Shown here: piece after piece, positions 9,901 through 20,700 of the stretch
Layout of the letters: every line of letters starts with the position of its first letter
How positions within the stretch are numbered: position 1 is the stretch's first letter
Source of the DNA: Nemertoderma westbladi
Lineage: Eukaryota; Xenacoelomorpha; Nemertodermatida; Nemertodermatidae
Assembly: GCA_032718475.1 (NCBI GenBank)
Contig: JAUCBJ010005741.1
Span: 79,671 to 143,670 of the forward strand
Length of the DNA stretch: 64,000 nt
Direction: 5' to 3'
Position numbers and translations under genes: made by a program
The notes under the pieces: generated by a model
The model's database searches: none
Seen by the model: only the letters and a program-made list of their open reading frames with translations
Told to the model about the DNA's origin: nothing

Positions 9901-12405
9901 GTGCCGAATGCTACCACGGTAACCCGTGTGCCGACTGGTAACACGGTTACCTATGTGCCAACCGCTACCATGGTAACCTGTGTGCCGACCGCTACTGTGT
10001 GATGACTGCTACCACGGTAACCTATGTGCCGACTGCTACTGTGTGCCGACCGCTACCAGGGTAACCTGTGTGCCAACCGCTAGTGTGTGACGACTGCTAC
10101 TACGGTAACCTATGTGCCGACTGCTACTGTTTGCCGACCGAACCACGGTAACCCGTGTGCCGACCCACAACCCGTGTGCCGACCCACAGTAACCTGTGTG
10201 CCAACCGCAACCACGGTAACATGTGTGCGGACCGCTAGCTACATTGGTAACCCGTGTGCCGACCACCACGGTAACCCGTGTGCCGAATGCTACCACGGTA
10301 ACCCGTGTGCCGACTGGTAACACGGTTACCTATGTGCCAACCGCTACCATGGTAACCTGTGTGCCGACCGCTACTGTGTGCTGACTGCTACCACGGTAAC
10401 CTATGTGCCGACTGCTACTGTGTGCCGACCGCTACCATGGTAACCTGTGTGCCAACCGCTAGTGTGTGCCGACTGCTACTACGGTAACCTATGTGCCGAC
10501 CATTACTGTGTGCCAACCGCTACCATGGTAACCTGTGTGCCGACCGCTACGGAGTGCCGACCGCTACCATGGTAACCTGTGTGTTGACCACTACTGTGTG
10601 TAGACCGCTCCCACGGTAACTTGTGTGCCGACCGATGGTAAGCTGTGTGCCAACCGCTACCGCGTTAACCTGTGTGCTGACCGCTACCACAGTAACCCGT
10701 GTGCCGACCCACAGTAATCTGTGCGCCGACTGCTACCATTGTAACCTATGTGCCGACCGCTACTGTGTGCCAACCACTACCACGGTAACCTGTCTGCCGA
10801 CCACTCCTGAGTGCCGACCGCTACCATGGTAACCTGTGTGCCGACGACTATTGAGTGCCGACCGCTACCATGGTAACCTGTGTGTCGACCACTACTGTGT
10901 GCCGACTGCTACCACAGTAACCTGTGTGCCGATCGCTACTGTGTACGGACTGCTACCATGGTAACCTGTGTGCCGACCGCTACTGTGTGCCAACCACTAC
11001 CACGGTAACCTGTGTGCCGACAACTACTGAGTGCCGACCGCTACCATGGTAACCTGTGTGTCGACCACTACTGGGTGCCGACTGCTACCACGGTAACATG
11101 TCTGCCGACCACCCCTGAGTGCCGACCGCTACCATGGTAACCTGTGTGCCGACGACTATTGAGTGCCGACCGCTACCATGGTAACCTGTGTGTCGACCAC
11201 TACTGTGTGCCGACTGCTACCACGGTAACCTGTGTGCCGATCGCTACTGTGTACGGACTGCTACCATGGTAACCTGTGTGCCGACCGCTACTGTGTGCCA
11301 ACCACAACCACGGTAACCTGTGTGCCGACCACTACTGAGTGCCGACCGCTACCATGGTAACCTGTGTGTCGACCACTACTGGGTGCCGACTGCTACCACG
11401 GTAACCTGTGTGCCGACCGCTACTGTGTGCTGACTGCTACCACGGTAACCTATGTGCCGACTGCTACTGTGTGCCGACCGCTACCATGGTAACCTGTGTG
11501 CCAACCGCTAGTGTGTGCCGACTGCTACTACGGTAACCTATGTGCCGACCATTACTGTGTGCCAACCGCTACCATGGTAACCTGTGTGCCGACCGCTACG
11601 GAGTGCCGACCGCTCCATGGTAACCTGTGTGTTGACCACTACTGTGTGCAGACCGCTCCCACGGTAACTTGTGTGCCGACCGATGGTAAGCTGTGTGCCA
11701 ACCGCTACCACGTTAACCTGTGTGCTGACCGCTACCACAGTAACCCGTGTGCCGACCCACAGTAATCTGTGTGCCGACTGCTACCATTGTAACCTATGTG
11801 CCGACCGCTACTGTGTGCCAACCACTACCACGGTAACCTGTCTGCCGACCACTCCTGAGTGCCGACCGCTACCATGGTAACCTGTGTGCCGACGACTATT
11901 GAGTGCCGACCGCTACCATGGTAACCTGTGTGTCGACCACTACTGTGTGCCGACTGCTACCACGGTAACCTGTGTGCCGATCGCTACTGTGTACGGACTG
12001 CTACCATGGTAACCTGTGTGCCGACCGCTACTGTGTGCCAACCACTACCACGGTAACCTGTGTGCCGACCACTACTGAGTGCCGACCGCTACCATGGTAA
12101 CCTGTGTGTCGACCACTACTGGGTGCCGACTGCTACCACGGTAACCTGTGTGCCGATCGCTACTGTGTACCGACTGCTACCATGGTAACCTGTGTGCCGA
12201 CCGCTACTGTGTGCCAACCACTACCACGGTAACCTGTGTGCCGACCACTACTGAGTGCCGACCACTACCACGGTAACCTGTATGCCGACCGCAACTGTGT
12301 GCCGACCGCTACCACGGTAACCTATGTGCTGACCACTACCACAGTAACCTGTGTGCCGACCGCTACCATGGTAACCTATGTGCCGACTGCTACCACGGTA
12401 ACCGT
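6960..12405. repeat. 27-bp minisatellite array (~5.4 kb)
   Basis: The unit is TGTGTGCCGACCGCTACC followed by ACGGTAACC (27 bp), repeated imperfectly for roughly 200 copies. Recurrent variants are TGCTACCACGG, CCATGGTAACC and a shorter TACTGTGTGCCGAC form. Because 27 is a multiple of 3, several frames stay open and give false Cys/His/Arg-rich ORFs (CADRYHGNL-type). Higher-order structure is visible. The phrase GTGTGCCAACCGCTAGTGTG recurs near 7178, 8024, 8702, 9389, 10069, 10454 and 11496 (the 9389 copy reads GTGCGTG at its end). The block at 10450-11160 is repeated almost exactly 1048 bp later, around 11498-12208. Confidence 0.95.
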
Positions 12406-12655
12406 CAGCATGTTCTTATGTGTTATTTTGCCTGCTGCTTCTGTTATTTAATTCTGTGCTTTTATTTCTGTTTCACTTATGTCAGTTCGCTAATGTTAAA
12501 TTAAATTAATTGTTAGCTTGATTGTTTATTCTTTGTGCTAACCACAAAATTTTACCCCGTTCGGGGTGTATATTATATAACATTATTATTATCTGAAAAG
12601 CGGGAAAGGATGAGTTTTTATTTAACCTTCTATTTCCAAACCCTCCTTAAATCTG
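12406..12655 (+). other. Unique spacer with a possible retroposon 3' tail
   Basis: Between the minisatellite and the next element, the segment 12550-12592 contains ACCCCGTTCGGGGT, a short GC-rich hairpin, followed by an AT-rich run with ATTATTATT. A small hairpin plus a short simple repeat is a common 3' end of CR1/L2-type LINEs and their SINEs. The assignment is tentative because no coding part is present. Confidence 0.3.
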
Positions 12656-13066
12656 GGCAGGTGTAAAACGCGGATCCGGATCCGGATTCCAAAATTATCA
12701 ATTGGCTCATTCCATGAAAAGGTCAACCTCCCGACTAATTTCTAAAAATGAGATGTAGCTTTGAATTTATACTTATTTTAGGTCAAAATTTATCGTACTT
12801 CATGAATTCAGTGCTAAAAATTGTATCAACACAGGTGGTTTATCAAAAATAGTCGAATTACAAATTATGCACCTGCTCTGCACAAAATGTGAATAAAAGT
12901 GTGCAAAAGTTTCGTTTCCTGTAGGCACTTCCTATGACCAATAAATTAACATTTCTGAGCATGTACCAAATCAAAAACAAACCCATTTTCGAATTTTTTT
13001 GGTTTTATTTAATTTCACCAGTGTTTCGTTCCTCTGTAATGAAATCGATAAAGTTAATCTTGTGAT

Positions 13067-13775
13067 GTCCCATACTTTACCTAAAATAGTGAAATTTTTA
13101 GTTTATTCACAGAGATGTAACTCAGCCTAATCACCCAGTGGAATGCAAAGCACGTTTGTGTTGCGTCATCGTATAAAACAATTAGTTTCATCTTCACTCC
13201 CTCAGAAATATCATGGCGGCCAATTGAAAATTGTCCCATACTTTACCATCAAAATGGCGATTATATTACTGCACTGTATTAATGTAATATGTGAAGCCAT
13301 GAGTGTTATAATACTCTAAGGTCATAGTCGGCCGTAAGAATAGGAGTCTATATTTGAACTAAGAATCATTCCTCAGTCAAGAAATCCTTGGGTTTATGCA
13401 TGTAAAGTCCCATACTTTACCAAAAATTAGTGAAATTTTTAATTTATACACAGAGAAGTAGTCTAACTCAGCCCAATCACCCAGTGGAATGCAAAGCACG
13501 TTTGTGTTGCGTCATCTTAAGAAACAATTACCTGTAGTTTCATAATCTACTCCCTCAGAAACATCATAACGGCCAATGGAAAATTGTCCCATACTTTACC
13601 ATTATAATGGCGATTACATTAGTGCACTGTATTAATGTAATATGTATATGAAACCTGGAGGGCAGGAGTGTTATAATGCTTTAGGGTGATACTGTAGTAG
13701 GGGGAAGCATAGAAGTATGTATTTGAACTAAGAATCATTCCTCAATTAACTAATCTTTGAGTTTATGCATGTAAA
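13067..13775. repeat. ~340-bp tandem duplication inside the 12.6 kb element
   Basis: Copy 1 starts at the GTCCCATACTTTACC word at 13067 and copy 2 at 13407. Both contain AATCACCCAGTGGAATGCAA, GTGTTGCGTCATC, CTCCCTCAGAAA, a second GTCCCATACTTTACC and GAACTAAGAATCATTCCTCA in the same order. A third copy begins at 13776 (GTCCCGTACTTTAC) but diverges. Differences are mainly substitutions and short indels. Confidence 0.85.
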
Positions 13776-14720
13776 GTCCCGTACTTTACAACAAATTTCA
13801 AAGAATTTAGTTTTTTAGCAGATAAGAAGATCTGTAATGTACAGTAATTGATACATTTTCAGAAAAATGGAAAGAAATTCTAAACTTTTTACAGACTACA
13901 TACCAAGTTTGGTTATATTTCATCAATGATTGGCGGACTTATTTCGGTTTTTATCAAAATTTTGAAACTATCGGTACCAACAGACAGACTGTCTGATATG
14001 TGACCTTTGATTCCTTAAACTTCAGATTCTTTCCAAACTTTTGACAGACTTCATACGTACCAGGTTTGGTTTAATTTCATCTAAAAATGACCGAGATATA
14101 CAGTATTAGAGATCAAAAATTAGACAGATGACATACAACTCCTCAAGGGCACCCATATGCTAAGACTTCGGGTCAATTTGTGGGCCGCCCCACATTTTGT
14201 ATCCATATCTTGGTTGGAAATACTTAGTTGCACTTTATTATCACTAATTATCCAGAAATTACTGTTAGGTTTAGTGTAAGAGACCATTTTGACCACAAAA
14301 TTCGTACAGGTCCCGTACTTTACTTCGCAATGTCCCATACTTTACCACACAAACCACACTGTAAAAAATTAGCAATGCAGCAATTCGTCTTATATTTATA
14401 TTTTTATTTAAGCTTAATAATACAGCTTTATCCTAAACATCAACTCAACACCGTACCTGCGCACAATTCGCTAAATTTTAGAATTGAAATCATAAATTAA
14501 AAAATACAATTTCGTACGAATCCGTACTTTACCTTAATTGGACAAGCTGGCGTTTTCTCAAAAGTGACTAAGTCCCGCCATAAGCTTCGCGAAATCAAAG
14601 CTGATATTCGAAAGTTTTATCCAAGCACAATTTTGAGCACATATGTGCTGTGGATAACATTGTACAGGCAATCAAAGTTCAAAATTGTGTACGAATGTCC
14701 CGTACTTTACTTTGGAATGA

Positions 14721-14785
14721 GCCAATTAAGGGAAAGGAGCAGGTTACAGTGGCACGTTATTTTAATCAAAACAATAAACTAAAGT
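14721..14785 (+). repeat. Dispersed repeat, copy 1 (AAACAATAAAC core)
   Basis: The order CCAATTAAGGGAAAGGAGCA, GGTTACAG, then AATCAAAACAATAAACTAAA also appears near 32453, 48397, 56332 and 60435. Here it lies inside the right part of the 12.6 kb TIR element. Confidence 0.6.
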
Positions 14786-14907
14786 CAATAGAACAGGTTA
14801 TAGTTTCATTTTTGGGAGTTATAAAAATGTAAAAAAAAACGACTTCCATAGGGACAATGTTAAATGTAGAATCCGGATCCGCGTTTTACTCTGACCCCTT
14901 AAATCTG

Positions 14908-15863
14908 AGCCAATTTGTATTGCAAATTTGTCGAGTCAACCTAAACTTTGTAAAAATAATTTTCTCAATGCGCCTGTTAGTTCTCAAAAAAAGACCTGTT
15001 CTCATTTGGCATAACAGCAAATCCAATATATTTTTATAGAATAGCAAAAATAATAATTAAGTAGTGTCTCAAAACATTAAAAACCATTAAAGACTATAAT
15101 TTTATACATTTTTATACAATTTTATTGTTCAAGAGGCCGTCTTTAATGTCCCATTTGGGAACACCGGTACTGAAAGAAATATTTTTATTGACGGATCTTA
15201 TTATTTTGATTTCAACCATAACCAACGTAGGGAGATACTTTGGTCGAAATTATATTTACTAATAGGCTTAATCATCAAGTCCGCGCAGCCAACACGCTCT
15301 AATACGTTCCATTATATCTATTATCACGTCCCGAGCCGAGTGAACAAACCTTAATGCGCTCCACTAATACGTTCCCATATAAGAATGTTCCCAAATGAGA
15401 CAACAGCTGGTCGTTTTTAATGCAACAGGACACAAATATATATTAGTTATGTGATTTTAAACACTTTTTAGAGTAATACATTGAGTCAAAACTCAATGTA
15501 ATATTTTACAATTTTCTCACCAGTGTTTCCAAATAGGAACATTAATTTTTAAAGGGGGTAATTTGGCACAAATGGTCATTTTTCAGAATTTTTTTCAAAT
15601 AATAATGTCATATTATTTAAAATCTAATTTAAATGCCGCCACTGGTTAGGTATATCAAATTTGTAAAGTTTTTCATCACTATTGTCTGCAAGTCTCAAAA
15701 TTAAAAAAAATTAAATTTGACATAATTTGGCATGCCAAAAGGGCAACTTAAAAACTTAAAGTTTTTAAAAACGTGAAGTTGAAAATATAAATTAATATTC
15801 CACTCTTCGTAAACATATTAACATAGAAAAAAAACAATATATATAATACTCACAGAAAAAATT
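14908..15863. other. AT-rich non-coding stretch with GTTCCCAAATG-type words
   Basis: No gene is seen. Related words GTCCCATTTGGGAACA (15148), GTTCCCATATAAG and GTTCCCAAATGAG (around 15370-15400) and TTTCCAAATAGGAACAT (15529) recur in both orientations. This suggests remnants of another inverted-repeat element, but its ends were not defined. Confidence 0.4.
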
Positions 15864-16261
15864 GTTACGGACTCACACTTGAAATCGTTATGCACCCGTT
15901 ATTTTGTTGAGAAAAAAAAGAGCAACGACCATTGAATGTTTATTGTATTTATTCAATAAATATATTTATTGCTTATATACCTTTCGCTTTCACAATGTAC
16001 CTTAAGTATCACTATTAGATATATCTTTAGTAGTGTTCATATTTTGAGTAGGCATATTTGGTGTGTGTATAGTAGTGTATATTTAATATCCTATAAGTTC
16101 ATATGACCATAATTTGTTAAAATGACCAATTTCTAATTCTTTAACAACATAAATACCACGTTCACGGAAAATTTTTTATACTGGAAAATAGATTTTGAAC
16201 AGTATTTCGTTGTATTTATGTTTTACGATCACTACTACGGTATCACAGTACTTAAGTTATT

Positions 16262-16560
16262 CCACCTTGGCGTAGTTGGTTAAATCGGTGGCATTTAAAT
16301 CACATCTCTCCTTGGGTCGTGGGTTCGATCCCATCATGAGGGCTAGGGTAGTTTTCGTTTCGGCACGAATACTTTAAAGACCATAAAGGGACTTATTAGC
16401 CAGGGCGCATCTCTTCCTTCCGTAAATGGTAGCTAAATGAGAACTGGAGTTTCCTCTGGGGAATATAGGAGGGGACCGCACTGGAAATATACACTTTATT
16501 ATTGAGACTTTGTGCGTAATCCCAGGCCTAACTGACGATATGTTTTGTATCTCAATCCAT
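16262..16560 (+). mobile_element. tRNA-derived SINE
   Basis: The 5' part shows an RNA polymerase III internal promoter. The A-box-like TTGGCGTAGTTGGTTAA is at about 16267-16283 and the B-box GGGTTCGATCCC at 16321-16332. This arrangement (TRGC..AGTTGG ... GGTTCGATCC) is that of a tRNA head, although the spacing is slightly long for a functional tRNA and no CCA-acceptor pairing was found. A ~200-bp unique tail follows. The 3' end near 16560 is approximate. Confidence 0.65.
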
Positions 16561-16944
16561 CATTCGCTCATTCGTTTCATGAAATCTTGGCGAACTTCGA
16601 GTGTATCATACTATACCATCTTGGTCAGTAACTTCTGTCATCCGTGATATATGCCGTTTGGCCCTTTCGGCCCAGAAATGTGAGTATTAGACGTAAGAGA
16701 CAGGATTAAACGGGCGCAATGAGGAATGTCGTACATTAGGATGATGTATGAATGAATACGTTCGAATGTACTGTCGATGGACAATTGTCAGACTAAAAGG
16801 AGCTGAATACTTTCAGTTTACATAGTGAATAATGGATACAAAGCAGAATGATTCTTACCTAACCTACCGCGTGGTGAGTCCGTAACGAAATATTTGTGAG
16901 TCCGTAACGCTGTTCTTAAACGTTTCAGCTGCAATACAGACCAT

Positions 16945-16980
16945 ACTACTAGGATCGGCATGCTGCATTGCAGCTGCATT
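16945..16980 (+). repeat. Dispersed palindromic word, copy 1
   Basis: ACTACTAGGATCGGCATGCT followed by GCATTGCAGCTGCATT. GCTGCATTGCAGC is a short hairpin. The same arrangement occurs at 37524-37559 (+) and inverted at 27193-27228. Confidence 0.6.
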
Positions 16981-17122
16981 TTTAAGAATGCATACAGACC
17001 ATAGAGACCTAATGGATGGTTTTGATTGGTTGTAAACCCAAAGGAAAATGATTGTCAGTGCAATACACATGCGGGGTGTACTCCAAATTAAAACTTTAAG
17101 TACTTTTCGTTACGGACTCACA

Positions 17123-18108
17123 TAATTATGTAGGCCAAATCTAAAATTTTTGAAACATTGAATACACAATGCTATTCTGTCAATATTCAAATTTTTATCA
17201 TCAATAAGCTTCTAATAAATGTTGAATTTTCGGTTGGTGTAATTACCTGTCTTAATCAGACAATTTCAATGGTACAGTAGTAAGATTATGTCAAAAATGA
17301 CATGTAATAATTTCTGCAAATTTGAAAATACGTAAAAATATTTTCTCATATTCAATAATGAAAAATCATTTGTTACCCTCAAATAAATTAAGAATCCGTC
17401 ACTTTTATTAAAAATTTATACCAAAATTATGGTGATTAGATGACTTTTTATTTTCGACATAAGTGTTACATAAATGGTGGAATTGCCCTAAACCGATTCA
17501 CCAAAATTGAACTCGGCCATTTCTATTCAGACCAGGAAATTAAATTTTTACTCAATTTTAGGAGGGAGGCGGGGAGGGGGGGGGGGTTATTATGCGTCGA
17601 CTCGACCCCGGTAGCCAATTTAAAGTTTAATGTTATTAAATGTAAAATTAAATCAATCCATTATTTAACTATTTGGCAATACGAATGTGTTGAGATACTG
17701 TATGTACGGATACAGAGACACGCGGTTATAAATCATTCCACTAAAATGAATATTGTAAGTCAGGAAATTTAAGGAAATTTCCGAGATATTTTTCCGGAAA
17801 TTTCCTATTTTATTAATTTAGTATACAAAGTTTACTTTTACAAAGGCTTAAATACAAAGGATACTGTACATGGCACAGTGTCGTGGTAAGACCACATCGT
17901 TTCTACCGCCGACTTTCATACCTCTATTAGTAATATTACTGTCCTACGGGATCTTGTTTATGATGAACATTCATGAGTTTAATTCAGACAATAAAAATAA
18001 TTATAAAATGCACGTTATACACATAAACGAATTCGCACGAATTACGACGGATCTAGGACACCTCCCCCCCCCCCCCGGGACACTTCCCACCCACATTTAC
18101 CCGTCTCA
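17123..18108. other. AT-rich non-coding stretch
   Basis: No gene is supported. It includes a G homopolymer near 17573-17587 and a C homopolymer near 18065-18077. The frames at 17440-17772 and 17870-18112 show no family features. The LINE-related reading starts near 18109. Confidence 0.5.
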
Positions 18109-19934
18109 GTGACTGTATCTTTGCTGTTTAGTGCGTCTACACCAGGCAGTAGTAATAAGGTCACTTTTACCAATAACGCAAATTGGGATAAAGCCAGTGG
18201 TGAAAATATTTCAAAATATTCTCAAACTGTTGATGAACAACTACGTTTATTACAGTTACCCCTTACTGCTTTAACGTGTTGTGATATTCATTGTAAGAAT
18301 ATTAACCATAAAATGTCACTAAATTCGTGTTATACTGATACTATTAATATTCTACATAGCTGTACGGCTAAATTTATTCCTCAAAAAAGGGGTAATTCGG
18401 TCTCCAATTGCGTTCCTGGTTGGAATGAGTTTGTAAAAGAAAAGCGGGCTGCAGCGCAGGAGGCATTTCATATTTGGTGCGAACAAGGGCGGCCTAGATT
18501 TGGGCTTGTTTGGGAGGTAAAGAAAAAAACGGCCGCGCAATTTAAATTGGCTCTCCGAAATTGCAAACAGGAGGAAGGTGCTTTGCGAGCAGATCACCTA
18601 GCCGCTCCCGGCTATTAATTCAAGAAATGATTTTTGGAGTTCAATTAAAAAAAGCAACAACTACTAAAATTGGTTTAGCAACCTCTGTCGGTTCCGCCCA
18701 CACTGAGGAAGAAATCGCCGATTTGTTCAAGTCTAATTATTATGATATTTTTAATTCTGTCCCTGTATCTGAAATTCACTCTACATTTGTGAAGTGTAAG
18801 TTTTCTGAATGGGACGGCTCCAATAATGTCCACATCAATTCTTTTATAACTCATGGGTTTTTGCCTCAAACGTTAATTAATTCTAGTTTGTTGCCATTAT
18901 TAAAGATAAAAACGCTAGTATAAGCGAACGTTCGAATTACCGACCCATAGCCAAAGATACAGCTGGCTCAAAGGTATTGGAAACGTGTTTGCAAGGGCTC
19001 ATTGTCATGCATTCCAATATATCTGACAACCAGTTCGGTTTTGCAGAGGGCCTAGGTACAGAAGTGTGTATTTTTGCCTTAAAACAAACAGTTTACTTAT
19101 ACATTAGTAAAGACTCACCTGTGTATACTGCTTTCTTAGACGCCTCGAAAGCGTTTGACCGCGTTAATAATAGTAAACTTTTTCGAAAGCTAATTGAACT
19201 AGGTGTATCTATTGGTATTGTAAGACTCCTCGCCTTTTGGTATTCTCACCAACTAATTTGTATTAGCTGGGGTTCTGCTAATTCCGGTGCATTTTTGGTT
19301 TCAAATGGAGTCCGTCAAGGAAGTGTTGCATGTAAAGTTGGAAAGAGTCTTTTAAATCACATATTTTTACTCAGATGACCTTTGTTTACTGTCGCTGAGT
19401 ATCTTTGGGTTACGAGCACTAGTCAAGATATGTGAGCGTTACGGCGCTACATTTGATATTTTGTTCAATCCACTCAAATCACACTGTTTGTATTTTTTAC
19501 CTTATCGTTTTCACCGTGCAGGCGACATCTATCTCAATGGAAAAAAACCGTTAGACTGTGTTAAGCAGGTATCATTCTTGGGACACATTATAAGCTGTGA
19601 CCTTTCTGATGAAGCAGACATGAATAAAGTTAAATCTTTATTTTGTCGAGGTAATTTGTTAGTTAGAAATTTCTCTCGGTGTTCTCTTGGTGTTAAATTA
19701 TGTTTGTTCAAAACTTATTGCTACAGTTTATATTGCTGCTCTTTGTGGTCTATTTTCCGTGTACAAACTTTGCGACAAGTGAAAGTAGCCTATAACATGT
19801 GTTTTCGTCTGTTGTTTAAATACTCCCGTAGTGACGATGCAGACACAATTTTTGTTAATAATAGAGTAAATAACTTTAAGGCCATTATGCGCAGTTATAT
19901 TTTCCTTGTTAAACAGAGTAAATACTTCAGGTAA
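18109..19934 (+). pseudogene. LINE reverse transcriptase pseudogene
   Basis: In order there are: a pre-RT linker with VPGWNEFVKEKRAAAQEAFH and LRNCKQEEGALRADHLA-type words (about 18400-18600), typical of Rex1/CR1-like LINEs; a second frame with NDFWSSIKKA (about 18620-18660); NYRPIAKD-type RT motif (about 18930-18955); RT motif A FLDASKAFDRV (about 19135-19165); motif B NGVRQGSV (about 19305-19330); and a frame-shifted motif C YSDDLCLLS (about 19367-19395). The thumb/connection region follows at 19461-19934 (SFLGHIISCDLSDEADMNKV). Roughly 30 residues between motifs B and C are missing. The YxDD catalytic pair survives as S-D-D, but the frame is broken around it. Function in a live copy would be RNA-templated DNA synthesis at a nicked target; this copy cannot do that. 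Confidence 0.85.
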
Positions 19935-20181
19935 TACGCTAATTGGTTTATAACAAATTTTTCAGTGAACTCTGTTCAAATTGATCGGTGGCACAAGGTG
20001 CTTGATCCAAGTTAAACGTAATTATTGTATTCGAAATACATTGTTGAATTTCCTTTATTTCTTATTTTGTGTAATTCTACTTTAATGTGCTGTATTTCTC
20101 TAATTTAGTTTAGTTTAGTACAGTCTTGTATGTACAATGGATCGTTTGTGTCCGAGATTATAAATAAAATAAAATAAATAA
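18109..20181 (+). mobile_element. Degenerate non-LTR retrotransposon (Rex1/CR1-like LINE), 5' truncated
   Basis: The element begins within the region between endonuclease and reverse transcriptase. It runs through RT to a 3' end made of an ATAAA-type repeat (about 20158-20181). An apurinic endonuclease domain is missing. The coding part (18109-19934) is split by at least three frameshifts and one deletion, so it is not active. The 3' tail of short A-rich repeats, rather than a plain poly(A), fits the CR1/L2/Rex1 group. Confidence 0.8.
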
Positions 20182-20208
20182 AACTTTTAATAGTAAATAT
20201 TTACAGAA

Positions 20209-20231
20209 GTATCCCCCCATAAGGGGGATAC
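20209..20231. repeat. Short GC-rich hairpin after the LINE tail
   Basis: GTATCCCCC and GGGGGATAC are perfect inverted arms separated by five bases. It sits about 28 bp downstream of the LINE tail. It may be the start of another small element; no matching distal terminus was found. Confidence 0.5.
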
Positions 20232-20514
20232 CCCCCAGGAGAGTGTTTTTTAAACAGCTCCAACTTCGTGTTGTAGGTGAATAAAGCTGTTCTGTGGTGT
20301 TCAGCCAACAACGTGGGGAAGGCCAAAGAGCAACAAAAATGGATATTTTTACATTTATTATATCCCTCTAGCGGCGAGTGGCGGAATTAAATATTTCACT
20401 AAAAACACTAACGTGTCCCTTAATATTTACCCAATTTTTTTGAAACTAACTTTTTTGGACTCAGCAGCTTCATTTCTACAAAAATTATCCAGCCGATTTT
20501 TTAAATTATTAATT

Positions 20515-20695
20515 TTTAAGTAAATTAATTAAATTATTTAATTAAAGTTAATTAAATTATTTAATTAAAATTAATTAAATTATTTAATTAAAATTAATTA
20601 AATTATTTAATTAAAATTAATTAAATTATTTAATTAAAATTAATTAAATTATTTAATTAAAATTAATTAAATTATTTAATTAAAATTAATTAAAT
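20515..20695. repeat. AT-only tandem repeat, ~23 bp, self-complementary
   Basis: About seven copies of AATTAAATTATTTAATTAAA-type units, almost without G or C. Each unit is nearly its own reverse complement, so the array could form cruciform or hairpin structures. Confidence 0.85.
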
Positions 20696-20700
20696 TTATA

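Larger units (their letters stand above)
12656..14896. mobile_element. 2.2 kb non-autonomous DNA transposon with 11-bp target duplication
   Basis: The sequence CCTTAAATCTG occurs at both 12645-12655 and 14897-14907, directly flanking the element. The left end reads GG...TGTAAAACGCGGATCCGGAT (repeated GGATCC words). The right end reads ATCCGGATCCGCGTTTTACT...CC. These form imperfect inverted repeats of about 26 bp, with mismatches in positions 3-7. No transposase is encoded. The interior carries the word GTCCCRTACTTTACC nine times in the same orientation (13067, 13233, 13407, 13586, 13776, 14310, 14332, ~14518 and 14697; some copies are partial). It also has a ~340-bp tandem duplication. TSDs of 9-11 bp are typical of Mutator-like (MULE) elements, so a MULE-derived MITE is the best guess, though superfamily membership is not proven. 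Confidence 0.75.
15864..17122. repeat. Segment bounded and interrupted by GTTACGGACTCACA words
   Basis: GTTACGGACTCACA occurs at 15864 (+) and 17109 (+). Its reverse complement occurs at 16873-16887 and 16895-16908. The spacing and orientations suggest a TIR-type element or two nested ones; exact ends and target duplications could not be fixed. The tRNA-like SINE lies inside this interval. Confidence 0.45.

Noticed and set aside
6960-12405. CRISPR-like regular repeats here and at 27905-31285 or 41039-42046
   Set aside because: Units are contiguous without unique spacers, and the DNA is eukaryotic.
7178-12451. Cys/His-rich ORFs of 60-111 codons resembling zinc-binding proteins
   Set aside because: All are readings of the 27-bp minisatellite in several frames and strands, interrupted whenever a variant unit shifts phase.
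16262-16335. Functional tRNA gene
   Set aside because: A- and B-box words are present, but no complete cloverleaf or acceptor stem was found, and a long unique tail follows, so a SINE is more likely.
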